This document shows positions 48,733 to 57,446 of a DNA stretch of 64,000 nt, one piece after another (the stretch's first letter is position 1; each line of letters opens with the position of its first letter). The stretch comes from Pseudomonadales bacterium (lineage in GTDB: Bacteria > Pseudomonadota > Gammaproteobacteria > Pseudomonadales > DC-out160), in contig JAHRWA010000006.1 of NCBI GenBank assembly GCA_019090455.1, positions 1-64,000 of the forward strand, read 5' to 3'. The notes beneath the pieces are model-generated. The model did not search any database, had not been told where the DNA came from, and saw nothing but the letters and a program-made list of their open reading frames with translations. The translations under genes and the position numbers were made by a program.

Positions 48733-48999
48733 CAAATTAAACTCCAAAGACAACTGCTTTTTATCCGCGAAAGTCAATCGTTGACTTGTCGCGGCCGCAC
48801 AATTTTAATAAAATATAACTTATTATCCGATAAGCGACAGTACTATATGCATGATATTTCCCGAATGGAGGCGCTGCACGTAACCAAGGGCTATGATATA
48901 GATAGGCTGTTATTCCTAGCAGCTGCAACTCGTTTTCATATAAATGGTATTCAATTAAAAATAACAGTTCGACAAATAATGGAATAATGTGACTCAAAA

Positions 49000-49626
49000 A
49001 TGACAGCACAACCTCAGGATTCAACTCAATTAATTCTCATTCGACACGGCCAGACACCCGCTAATCTTGCAAACTTATGGCATGGATCCACTGACACTCC
49101 CCTCACTGATGAAGGACACAGGCAAGCGGACCGAATGGGCCAATATGTGTACGACAACTTCCCTCATTGCAATAAGGTTTATTGCAGCCCTTTAGAACGA
49201 ACTCGCCATACAGCAAACGCGCTTGCCAAACGCCTTGACCAAATACCGGAACCACATAATGACTTACAGGAATATGGTATTGGAGAATGGGAAGGGGAAC
49301 ATTTTAACTCATTAAAAAATAAACATTATTTCTTCGACAAACTAAAAGGCAATCCACATTTCGCCCCCACAGGTGGAGAGTCTATCCATAACGTTAGCCA
49401 CCGAGTCACTACCGCATTTCACGAAATTGCGGACAACCACAAGGGAGAATGTGTTGCCATTGTTAGCCACGGTGCCGCATTGGCTATCGCATTAGCAACA
49501 CTCCTGCATCAAGATTATTACGAATGGAACCAATTTCAATTTGAAAACACTTCGGTGTCAGTATTAAGAATGGCACCCGATATGAAATTGGAGATCTATA
49601 ATTCTGTAACACATTTAACGACTTAA
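49000..49626 (+). CDS. Histidine phosphatase family protein
   Basis: A 208-residue member of the phosphoglycerate-mutase-like branch of histidine phosphatases. The phospho-His motif L-I-R-H-G-Q-T is at about 12-18. T-D-x-P-L-T-D-E-G-x-x-Q-A follows, E-Y-G-I-G-E-W-E-G gives the acid/base Glu region and S-H-G-A-A near 152 supplies the second His. Such enzymes dephosphorylate sugars, nucleotides or cobalamin precursors (CobC-like). The substrate is unknown. It lies 267 nt after the patatin gene with no ORF I accept between them. Confidence 0.9.
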   Translation: MTAQPQDSTQLILIRHGQTPANLANLWHGSTDTPLTDEGHRQADRMGQYVYDNFPHCNKVYCSPLERTRHTANALAKRLDQIPEPHNDLQEYGIGEWEGEHFNSLKNKHYFFDKLKGNPHFAPTGGESIHNVSHRVTTAFHEIADNHKGECVAIVSHGAALAIALATLLHQDYYEWNQFQFENTSVSVLRMAPDMKLEIYNSVTHLTT

Positions 49627-49673
49627 AACACAATAATGCTGATCAATGGTTAACTGGCTCTAGGGTGTTTCAT

Positions 49674-49706
49674 TCTACAGTCGGTTATCTATAGTCATAC
49701 TGTAGA
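49674..49706. repeat. 8-bp inverted repeat after the phosphatase
   Basis: TCTACAGT and ACTGTAGA with a 17-nt loop lie in the gap before the secreted-protein gene. There is no T-tract; function unclear. Confidence 0.6.
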
Positions 49707-49916
49707 TGCAGCGCTCTGGAATAACTCAATCCTGAATATATGAATCGAATTCCACAACACCCATACTTACTTATATATTCATAAAATAAATTGTGCTTGT
49801 ACAATCACAATTCAAAACAAGAAATTTCTATTTAATATATAACCAGACAATGCTTCTGTTTGATTATACAATACCATCCTTGTACGCATATCATACGATT
49901 AAAAAGGATGTGTTCC

Positions 49917-51353
49917 ATGCTGTTGTTAATGGCAAAAGCACTTATGCCGGTCTGCTTAATACTATTTTCTATACTTTCCTCCGCACCTTCTTTCGCTGCG
50001 AATATTCCTTTTTCTAAACAATATCAAGTTGTGGAAATTAATGGCATCGACATGCCAAGCTTAAACGGGCTGGACTTCAATAACCTATCCGTTTTTGCTT
50101 TTCGTAACGGAACCCTCACACCCATTCCTTTTCAATTCGAAGATATGGATATCGATGGCAACACCTATTTTGTAAAAGGAGAGGCGCCTCTACGAGGGCA
50201 GAAGGATATTTTCGACAATCACGATGCTCTGTTTTTTCTCTTAGCCGATACTGGAGATCAGCTCACACCTTTTCCTCGCAACAATACTCACGTTTTATCT
50301 GAAGTAAAAATAACGCTAGAGAATACGAGTCGATATGTTTACGTCGCCACAGGTATGTCGATGAATCCTGCGTTTGCAACCGACGATATGAGTACCGTAA
50401 AAAATGCCACAAACCTATCCCCCAGCAAATACGTCCATTTCAATAAAGACACAGGACTAATTGAAACATCTCAATATTCTCTACAAACGGACCCTGAGAA
50501 TTTTCTTTTATGGAGCCAGCTCCGTTACCACGATATGCAAACAGATGAAGATAACAATATCTTAGATTCTCTAAAAATTCGTATGTCCGCAGGAATCTTG
50601 GCCAAATATCCACGACTAACATTAACGAATAAGAATTTTTTCATGAACGTTCTTGACGTAAAAGACGGCCCTGTACGCTCAATCATACTTTTGAGTGGCA
50701 AAGTGAAAGTGGCAGGGTTCACCGTCCTTTACGTTAATTTTCATGTCGCGGTACTGCCTAGCGAACTCGAGCTAGAAGTCAGAGTCAGAGTCCCTTCTAT
50801 ATTTAAACATGTGATCCATTCACCCAACACATCACTGTCTTTAGAGTGCAGAAATATTAAAGGAGGAATATTTCGAACCTCCCTGGGGCCAGTTCAACCT
50901 GCCATCATAGATGGTCACATTTCACCGCTGGAACAAAGTTTAATCCAAAAGGGGATTGATAATGACCATACCTGGATTTGGGTCAGCACGAGAAAAAACC
51001 TAGATGTTTTTGCAACGATGTTCATTTCTAAAAACTTTACTGCACCAATATCCTTATATTATAGAGATGAAAAACCAAATGAAAGTAACGCCAACTTAGG
51101 ACCCAATGACAATTTAGGATCCAATAATAATTTAGGACCCAATGACAATACAGGACCCAATATAGGATATCGAATTCACGATATTCCAGTAGATGTCTCT
51201 TTTAAATTCCAATTTAATATTATAATGAGTGGTGATATAGGAGAGCTGGAACCACAGCAGTTTTCACAAAACTACAAGACTCAGCCCAATATAGCGGTTT
51301 ATAACAATTTCAAAGCGATCAAACTTGCGAAAAGAGACCTACTTGACCAATAA
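49917..51353 (+). CDS. Secreted protein of unknown function with NLGPND repeats
   Basis: Not recognised. The product is about 478 residues with a signal peptide (L-M-P-V-C-L-I-L-F-S-I-L, cut near S-F-A-A). The mature part looks beta-rich. The N-terminal third has D-x-D-G-N and D-x-H-D-A-L-F-F-L patterns like polysaccharide-acting periplasmic proteins, but no catalytic motif is secure. Residues about 393-416 are four tandem hexapeptides N-L-G-P-N-D from an 18-nt repeat. The frame opens at 49860. ATG 49917, with AAGGA 7-8 nt upstream, gives a proper signal peptide; ATG 49908 is the alternative. Confidence 0.7.
   Translation: MLLLMAKALMPVCLILFSILSSAPSFAANIPFSKQYQVVEINGIDMPSLNGLDFNNLSVFAFRNGTLTPIPFQFEDMDIDGNTYFVKGEAPLRGQKDIFDNHDALFFLLADTGDQLTPFPRNNTHVLSEVKITLENTSRYVYVATGMSMNPAFATDDMSTVKNATNLSPSKYVHFNKDTGLIETSQYSLQTDPENFLLWSQLRYHDMQTDEDNNILDSLKIRMSAGILAKYPRLTLTNKNFFMNVLDVKDGPVRSIILLSGKVKVAGFTVLYVNFHVAVLPSELELEVRVRVPSIFKHVIHSPNTSLSLECRNIKGGIFRTSLGPVQPAIIDGHISPLEQSLIQKGIDNDHTWIWVSTRKNLDVFATMFISKNFTAPISLYYRDEKPNESNANLGPNDNLGSNNNLGPNDNTGPNIGYRIHDIPVDVSFKFQFNIIMSGDIGELEPQQFSQNYKTQPNIAVYNNFKAIKLAKRDLLDQ
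51093..51164. repeat. 18-nt in-frame tandem repeat (4 copies)
   Basis: Four units of the AATTTAGGACCCAATGAC type encode N-L-G-P-N-D, N-L-G-S-N-N, N-L-G-P-N-D and N-T-G-P-N-I in the unknown secreted protein. Confidence 0.92.
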
Positions 51354-51385
51354 AGTGTATCGATACGATGCATTATTCTTTTAAG

Positions 51386-51814
51386 CTAATTCGAAACAGA
51401 CACCACTTCGAGATCAAAGATTAAAGTCCGCCCTGCATAGGGATGATTCATATCTAATTTAATCGTTTTTTCATTTATTTCTACAACAATAGCCGTGCGC
51501 TGCTCACCCGATTCGTCTTCTGCATTGAGCGTTTTACCTATTTCTCGAGCTTCCTTAGGCAACTGTTCCAACGGAACTAGCATATAGGCATTAGGGTCTG
51601 CTGGCCCATATGCCTCCTCCGGTTTTAGGACAAGCTTTTTCTTTTCATTTTCCAACATACCGATCAAAGCCTCTTCGATTGAAGGTAGCAATATGCCTTT
51701 GCCAATCTCACATTCCGCGGGGCCATTATCACGATTACTGTCAACCACAGTTCCATCATCAAAACTTAGCTGAAAAAAAAGCTGTATTTTACTACCCTCT
51801 TGAATCTTGCTCAT
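51386..51814 (-). CDS. fkpB: FKBP-type peptidyl-prolyl isomerase, SlpA-like
   Basis: A 142-residue cytosolic PPIase/chaperone of the SlyD/SlpA group. The FKBP half-domains (D-D-G-T-V-V-D-S-N, G-x-G-x-x-L-P-S-I-E-x-A-L-I-G-M, P-E-E-A-Y-G) flank the IF chaperone domain (about 70-125). N-H-P-Y-A-G-R-T-L-I-F closes the FKBP fold. There is no His-rich SlyD tail, which favours SlpA (FkpB). It is monocistronic here, not beside ispH or lspA as in E. coli. Confidence 0.9.
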   Translation of the reverse strand: MSKIQEGSKIQLFFQLSFDDGTVVDSNRDNGPAECEIGKGILLPSIEEALIGMLENEKKKLVLKPEEAYGPADPNAYMLVPLEQLPKEAREIGKTLNAEDESGEQRTAIVVEINEKTIKLDMNHPYAGRTLIFDLEVVSVSN

Positions 51815-51919
51815 TAATTACCCTAACTCAGTCGCTCTAAATTTAATAAAAACAAATACGGATTCCCCTCACCTAAGTTTAGGTTGGAAATAACATAGGT
51901 CAACAATACTAAAGCATCA

Positions 51920-54619
51920 TTAGTTTTCGATTAACCTCAACAACCTAAACCCAACGTTCTTTGTAGCAGAACCATCAAAGTATTGCTTAATATGACTCCC
52001 ACAAAAATTAAATGGTGTCAGGTAAGAACCTCCTCGTACCCACAAACCCCCTTCCCCCCTAACAACCTCGGCAACATTCCCAATCATGTTAATGAGTCCA
52101 TGAGCATCTTGAAGCCCCTCTTTGGACGAACGAACAGTGACTCCTCGAATTACCTTGCCCTCTTTGCGCACATGGCAATTGTAATCTTTGAGGCCAGTCA
52201 AGTCACTCATAGCAGCCGCGCGAGTCCATTCATCACTTGTCGGTAACCGATAGCTCTCAGCAGTGACTTTAGACAACCAGGCTATATACGCTTGTATTTG
52301 ATTCATCGAGACGTTAGTCATGGGTAAATTAGTCGCCGTATTCGGTGCTACACAGACACTATGAGTATCATCGAATCTATCGCTACGACTACGACTACGA
52401 CAGTATATAGCGAATTGCTTTTCCGATATTTCAGCTTGAGTGATCGCAAAACTCTCGAAGGTTTTTTTGGCAGGAATCACCACCATTAAGGGTGCCAAAT
52501 GATTCCGACTAATTCTATCTTGGCAACGAAAAAGAGCATCCCTCCCCTTCCCGGCTAAAGTACGTGGACAATTCTCCTTTCTCACGGGTTTCGGATCGAA
52601 AGTCTCATATCGATGGGGCATTAGCTGTCTCGCTAATTCGAGCGTGGAGACACGCCGATTCTGCAACTGGACAGAACTACGACTTAAGGTTTCAGACAGC
52701 AGATATTCCATCCCATTTTTACGGGCGGCATATTCATGGATATCGATATCCTTAACATCTGACATAAAATTAACGATACTCTCATTTATTTTTGAGTTCC
52801 CGTTAAAGTGCTGAGCGAAACTTAATTGAATTTTTTTATCAATATCATCTAACGAATCCAAGACAGGAATGCCGATTACGCTGATTCCTTCGCGCTCAAC
52901 CAATTCATTTTTTATAGTAGCCTTCACCTGTAATTGTTTTAACTGAATATCCTCGGGATAGAGTACAAGAGCTTTCGCCAAAGCCGCCCTTGCTTCCCGC
53001 AAGTCCTGATAGAAGAGCTTCGTCCTTACATATCGAATATAGCCTTGTCGAACCTGCGACTCATTAATAAAGTGTACTTCCAGTTTCGTTCTTCTCGCCA
53101 ATGATACGACTTGGGCGATATCCCATTCCCCTTTTGGGTTCCAATAGAGTTGGTTCGATGTCACTTCTTTGTACTGATTTTCTAGCTGCTGCAGAACTGA
53201 ATCTTGAATAACGAACAAGTCCTTCTTCATCCTATTCAGATAGGCAGAATCAATAAATATTGATTCTAATTTACTAGACAGCTGAAATGCTAAAATTAAA
53301 TCGTACTCTGGAGACCTTGAATCTGATAAATTCCTTATTTCAGCCTCAAAATAGGTCATTAGTGGCTTTCTCATTTTATTAATTACGAATTTTTTACGTT
53401 CAGACGAAAATGCATTTATCACATCCAACAATTCCGCAGAGGAAGCATTGGCATCAGTAACGAATGTATCAAGCACAACTAGCGCAGACCGGTTATGTAA
53501 CCAAACACTGCTTTGGTACAAGACGAAGAGTAAAAGGGGCATTACCAGCACCAGCGCCATACAGTAGAATTTTCTTCTACTAATCGAAGATACCGAAAAC
53601 GCACTTTTCATCTTTTTCAGTGCACCACTAGGATCACGATTCACATCGATCAAACCTAAAAGCCCCTGCCACTGTCGGCGTGAGAGTATTTCAATTCGTT
53701 TGGGCGACAGCCCCTTATCGAATACTTCACTCGCACTATATCGAGAATAGGGATGACGTTGTTCTAAGACAGAATATATAACGCAACCTAAAGCATAATA
53801 ATCATCCTCCACTTTGGGAGAACCTCCTGCCAGCATATTGACACTGGCATATAGCGGTGTGAGAGCGACTATATCGTCAACAGCAGATACCTCATCATTA
53901 TCGTTAGTGACCGCGCTATCCCCAATTGTGCGTGCAATACCGAAATCAACAATCTTTGCGCTCCCCGCCTGATCAATGAAAACGTTACTAGGTTTTAGAT
54001 CAGCATGTACAATTCCATTAGCATGAGCATATTCAAGAGCATGTATCATCCCCTGGATTATATGAAACTGCTCCTTCTGAGTATTAGGAAGAGCGTGATC
54101 ACGATGCAGTTGATCGAGAGAGCTCCCTTCCAGCAATTCCATCGTCATAAACACAACGTCATCATCTCGATCAAAATCGTAAACATTAACAATATTAGGA
54201 TGCGACAATAATTGGGTCTTCTTTGTTTCCTGCTGTAAAGCTCGAAGAAACTTTGTATCATCTCTCAATTGTGGATTAAGCACTTTCAATGCAATATAAG
54301 GACTATCATCCCCCGCTTCTTCTTGTCGTCTATCTTTAGCTTTATAGACGACCCCCATCCCCCCAGAACCAATCAGTGCAACAAGTTCGAATCGTCCTTT
54401 TACAATACTTCCAACCTCTAAATTGAAGCCTCGCTTTGATTCGGATACACCGGTGCGCACCACCTCAACATCACTCAACGACTTAGGTAAACTGATACTG
54501 GAACGGGCTTTACTAACCTGAGTTTCAATAATTCGGGTTTTAATGACTCGCGTTTCATTATTTGATGATGGTAATACGAGGGCACTTTGAGAACTGGTAT
54601 CTCGATTTTTAAGAGTCAT
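51920..54619 (-). CDS. Ser/Thr kinase fused to degenerate FGE-like domain
   Basis: An 899-residue inner-membrane kinase. The Hanks-type kinase domain (about 78-330) has G-S-G-G-M-G, the ATP lysine K112, H-A-D-L-K-P-S-N (D207) and D-F-G (226-228), so it should be active. HAD instead of HRD makes it a non-RD kinase. One TM helix (351-372) is followed by a helical periplasmic region (380-700) and a formylglycine-generating-enzyme-like domain (707-899: Y-R-L-P-T-S-D-E-W, G-N-V-A-E, R-G-G-S-Y, G-F-R). Only one of the two FGE active-site cysteines is kept (C873; the first position is Thr), so it probably binds rather than modifies. It lies 87 nt after tagH and resembles a PpkA-type T6SS kinase. Confidence 0.88.
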   Translation of the reverse strand: MTLKNRDTSSQSALVLPSSNNETRVIKTRIIETQVSKARSSISLPKSLSDVEVVRTGVSESKRGFNLEVGSIVKGRFELVALIGSGGMGVVYKAKDRRQEEAGDDSPYIALKVLNPQLRDDTKFLRALQQETKKTQLLSHPNIVNVYDFDRDDDVVFMTMELLEGSSLDQLHRDHALPNTQKEQFHIIQGMIHALEYAHANGIVHADLKPSNVFIDQAGSAKIVDFGIARTIGDSAVTNDNDEVSAVDDIVALTPLYASVNMLAGGSPKVEDDYYALGCVIYSVLEQRHPYSRYSASEVFDKGLSPKRIEILSRRQWQGLLGLIDVNRDPSGALKKMKSAFSVSSISRRKFYCMALVLVMPLLLFVLYQSSVWLHNRSALVVLDTFVTDANASSAELLDVINAFSSERKKFVINKMRKPLMTYFEAEIRNLSDSRSPEYDLILAFQLSSKLESIFIDSAYLNRMKKDLFVIQDSVLQQLENQYKEVTSNQLYWNPKGEWDIAQVVSLARRTKLEVHFINESQVRQGYIRYVRTKLFYQDLREARAALAKALVLYPEDIQLKQLQVKATIKNELVEREGISVIGIPVLDSLDDIDKKIQLSFAQHFNGNSKINESIVNFMSDVKDIDIHEYAARKNGMEYLLSETLSRSSVQLQNRRVSTLELARQLMPHRYETFDPKPVRKENCPRTLAGKGRDALFRCQDRISRNHLAPLMVVIPAKKTFESFAITQAEISEKQFAIYCRSRSRSDRFDDTHSVCVAPNTATNLPMTNVSMNQIQAYIAWLSKVTAESYRLPTSDEWTRAAAMSDLTGLKDYNCHVRKEGKVIRGVTVRSSKEGLQDAHGLINMIGNVAEVVRGEGGLWVRGGSYLTPFNFCGSHIKQYFDGSATKNVGFRLLRLIEN
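52383..52400. repeat. CTACGA x3 hexamer in the kinase gene
   Basis: Three hexamer units encode R-S-R-S-R-S in the FGE-like domain of the kinase. Confidence 0.85.
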
Positions 54620-54706
54620 AATTATAAAAATGGATAAAGGAATAGGGGAAATAGGAAGGTAGTTAGAAAATTAAACTTCATTTAAAATCATGCTTTTTGG
54701 ATTCAT

Positions 54707-55861
54707 TTATTTGGCTTCACTCAACTTTACCTTCTCCATATGCTGATTGTAGGCTCGCTCAAATGAATCACTAAATAGAGAACGAAATACGTCTTCATCA
54801 TCAACCAAATCAGAATAAAGGCGTTGATATGAATCCCAGCATCGACTTTTTCTTCCTATGGAAAAAAACAGTTTTTTACGACTCTTTAAATTCCTATTGT
54901 CCAATGCTTCAGGATCTAGGCGTTTCATCATATAATCGAACCCCGCTTTCATACCGGCCATCACAGCGAGTTGATGATCTTGGATATCTTGAAACCCTTC
55001 AACGATTGCATGATCCAAGGACAAATACCCTTGCTTTTCTTCTAGGGCAACACGTAGCGCTTGTTGATAGCTTGATGTTAGCTTCAGCGGATTATTTTCG
55101 TCAACATTGATCATTGTCATCGACAACCGAAATTCATTCTTAAGTGCTGTTCGAGAACGTAATAATTTTTGTAGGCCCGTCACACTTTCCTTAAATACCG
55201 TTCCAATTGCATGCAATAGACTCTCACCATACACTTCATAATCTTCAAGCGATAAACCCGCAGCGGACAAAACAGAATGTAACGATCTGATTTGTTCCTC
55301 AGAGCGGGTACTCGTGACGTCAATATTTTTATTATGCCAATTATCTTCAGGACAGCTATCTTCAAGACACTTATCTTCAGGACAAAAATTTTTACGACAG
55401 CTAATGTCCTGAGAATTCTTTTGCTCAGGGAAGTTCGCTGAGAAAGGGTCTTCGCATAGAGAATTCAGATCAAATGGACTAGCCACAGAATGGGAGGAAG
55501 GGGATGGGAAGATTTCGGTATGTTCACCCGAGATAGACGTTTGACTAATCCATGCCCGCATCTCAAAGGCTCCCATAGTTAGGGTATCCCCTTCTTGAAT
55601 GACGCAGCTTTTATCATAACCAAGCGGTACTGCAGAGTCATTTACAAACACTCCATTCGTACTAGTATCCGTTAATACATACTGCCCCCTAGCAAAGCTG
55701 ATATGCGCGTGGTGCCCAGACAAGATACGCGAACCGTCAACAATAGCCCAAAAACAGTCAGGCGCCCGGCCAATCGTACCGCCCACCTCATTAAAATACT
55801 TCCGAGCATTATCACCAAGCGGATATTTTTCTGGGCTAACTATTTCGAGCATCAATTTCAC
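54707..55861 (-). CDS. tagH: TagH-type FHA-domain protein (T6SS-associated)
   Basis: A 384-residue cytosolic protein. The N-terminal FHA phosphothreonine-binding domain (about 28-100) has G-G-T-I-G-R-A, G-H-H-A-H-I and T-S-T-N-G-V-F-V-N. The C-terminal half (about 195-380) has the TagH pattern: A-G-L, G-L-Q-K-L-L-R-S-R, L-K-N-E-F-R, N-N-P-L-K, H-Q-L-A-V-M-A-G-M and F-E-R-A-Y-N-Q-H. In type VI systems FHA proteins recruit or activate the apparatus when a PpkA-like kinase phosphorylates them. Here the kinase gene is directly downstream. The start is GTG with AGGG 8 nt upstream. The linker contains a 15-nt repeat giving C-P-E-D units. Confidence 0.85.
   Translation of the reverse strand: MKLMLEIVSPEKYPLGDNARKYFNEVGGTIGRAPDCFWAIVDGSRILSGHHAHISFARGQYVLTDTSTNGVFVNDSAVPLGYDKSCVIQEGDTLTMGAFEMRAWISQTSISGEHTEIFPSPSSHSVASPFDLNSLCEDPFSANFPEQKNSQDISCRKNFCPEDKCLEDSCPEDNWHNKNIDVTSTRSEEQIRSLHSVLSAAGLSLEDYEVYGESLLHAIGTVFKESVTGLQKLLRSRTALKNEFRLSMTMINVDENNPLKLTSSYQQALRVALEEKQGYLSLDHAIVEGFQDIQDHQLAVMAGMKAGFDYMMKRLDPEALDNRNLKSRKKLFFSIGRKSRCWDSYQRLYSDLVDDEDVFRSLFSDSFERAYNQHMEKVKLSEAK
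55341..55385. repeat. 15-nt in-frame tandem repeat (3 copies)
   Basis: Three units of TTATCTTCAGGACAG type encode C-P-E-D-K, C-L-E-D-S and C-P-E-D-N in the TagH linker (minus strand). Confidence 0.92.
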
Positions 55862-56058
55862 GGGTATTTCCCTACAAAATGTTAAGATAAACAGACAAGG
55901 GTAAATTAACCAATTTGGTGAAATATCTTAATTGTAGTGATGACCAGAATAACAAATACCAGAGTACCGAATGTTAACTAGACCAACCCCCCCGCCCCCT
56001 TGAGTAATAAATTTTGCTATTATATATCTCACCCTAAAATTGAAAATGTATCTTAGCA

Positions 56059-56739
56059 ATGTTAATCATTCTCCTAATTATTTTTGTCCTCGCTACCATT
56101 ATCCTCCCTGGCATTTGGGCCACTCATATTCTTGCGAAATATCAATTGACCGATGACAGCCTTCAAGGTACCGGGGGGGAATTAGCACAGCATTTGATTG
56201 AGCGCTTCGCACTAACTGAAACAAAAATTGAATTAACGAATCTAGGCGACCATTACGATCCGGCAGAAAAAATGGTTCGACTCAGTGAAGCTAATATGGA
56301 CGGCCAGTCTCTGACTGCTGTCGCCACGGCCGTACATGAAATAGGCCATGCTTTACAACATCAACAGGGCTATCGGCCTCTACTATGGCGATCACGGCTA
56401 GTGAAGGTTGCACTCATCATGGAAAAGGTGGGATCTTTTTCCATGATGCTTTCACCTGTTATGGTTATCGTCACAAAATCGCCTTTTATCGGAGGCTTAC
56501 TCTTTGGCGTGGCAATTCTGAGCATGCTCATTTTATCCATAGTGCACTTCGTTACTTTGCCGGTAGAGTTTAACGCTAGCTTTGGTAGAGCATTGCCGAT
56601 TTTAAAAGAAGGGTATATATCCTCTGAGCAATATAAGATTACCGAAAAGATACTATTGGCTTGTACATTAACGTACTTAGCCCAATCTCTTAGCAGCTTG
56701 TTAAATTTGGGTAGGTGGCTAGCCGTCTTTCGACGTTAA
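56059..56739 (+). CDS. Neutral zinc metallopeptidase (YugP-like, PF04298 type)
   Basis: A 226-residue integral-membrane zinc peptidase. An N-terminal TM helix is followed by G-T-G-G-E-L-A-Q-H-L, G-D-H-Y-D-P-A-E-K-M-V-R-L-S and the catalytic V-H93-E94-I-G-H97-A-L-Q-H-Q. Further TM helices follow (about 110-170 and near the C-terminus). All these match the YugP-like family. Its substrate is unknown; it may act in membrane-protein quality control. No adjacent partner is apparent. Confidence 0.9.
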   Translation: MLIILLIIFVLATIILPGIWATHILAKYQLTDDSLQGTGGELAQHLIERFALTETKIELTNLGDHYDPAEKMVRLSEANMDGQSLTAVATAVHEIGHALQHQQGYRPLLWRSRLVKVALIMEKVGSFSMMLSPVMVIVTKSPFIGGLLFGVAILSMLILSIVHFVTLPVEFNASFGRALPILKEGYISSEQYKITEKILLACTLTYLAQSLSSLLNLGRWLAVFRR

Positions 56740-56810
56740 ACGAACGACGGCATTAGACATTTTACTTTCAACATCTTACTTAAAGCATTTTACCTAAAAC
56801 AAAGACAAAA

Positions 56811-57434
56811 TTACTTTTGCATAAATTCAACAGCAGCCCGGCATGCCGAAGTAATATGTTCCTCATGAGTAAAGCCTGATTTCTTTCTGGGCTTGAAAGA
56901 ATGGTCACCGTCTTTTAACCAATGAATCTCAATGGCTTTAGACAGATCATATTCGCTCACCTCTTCCTGAGTACCCATAGTATCTCGCTCACCCTGAATA
57001 ATGAGAAGTTTACTACTCAGATTCTTCAGATGATCGATTCGATTCTTAGGAGGCTTGCCGAATGCGTGAAATGGAAATCCAAAACAAATCATTCCTGCTG
57101 CCGATACATCGTCAATGATGAGACTTGCCATACGACCGCCCATGGATTTTCCGGATAGAAACAACCTTTTCTCCTCTTTCCAATCGGAAGCCACTTTCTT
57201 CCATGTTCCTAGTAAAATCTTCTGCGTATTCGGTGGCCGTTTCTTTCCTGTTGACCTCCGCTCTACCATGTAGGGAAACTCAAACCGAACCGTTTTAATA
57301 CCCGCTTCTGCTATCTGATTCGACACATCATTCATCCAATCAGAATCCATCGCAGCACCTGCTCCATGTGCCATGATTAATGTTATAGCCGCATCACTGG
57401 GGCCATTCACAAGATAATTTATTTCTGTACTCAC
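56811..57434 (-). CDS. Alpha/beta hydrolase (TEX30/KANL3-like)
   Basis: A 207-residue cytosolic alpha/beta hydrolase. M-A-H-G-A-G-A-A-M-D gives the oxyanion loop. The nucleophile elbow is G-K-S-M-G-G (S near 103). Q-G-E-R-D gives the Asp region and D-G-D-H-S-F the catalytic His. The pattern fits the TEX30/KANL3-like group, whose substrates are not established. It starts at GTG with AGGA 10 nt upstream. Confidence 0.88.
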   Translation of the reverse strand: MSTEINYLVNGPSDAAITLIMAHGAGAAMDSDWMNDVSNQIAEAGIKTVRFEFPYMVERRSTGKKRPPNTQKILLGTWKKVASDWKEEKRLFLSGKSMGGRMASLIIDDVSAAGMICFGFPFHAFGKPPKNRIDHLKNLSSKLLIIQGERDTMGTQEEVSEYDLSKAIEIHWLKDGDHSFKPRKKSGFTHEEHITSACRAAVEFMQK

Positions 57435-57446
57435 AATTTTGAGGTC

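Noticed and set aside
48781..48987. 68-codon plus-strand ORF between patatin and phosphatase genes
   Set aside because: No ribosome-binding site, unusual composition and no motif; most likely chance.
51920..55861. Complete type VI secretion cluster
   Set aside because: Only TagH and the kinase are present; none of the Tss structural genes is in the window.
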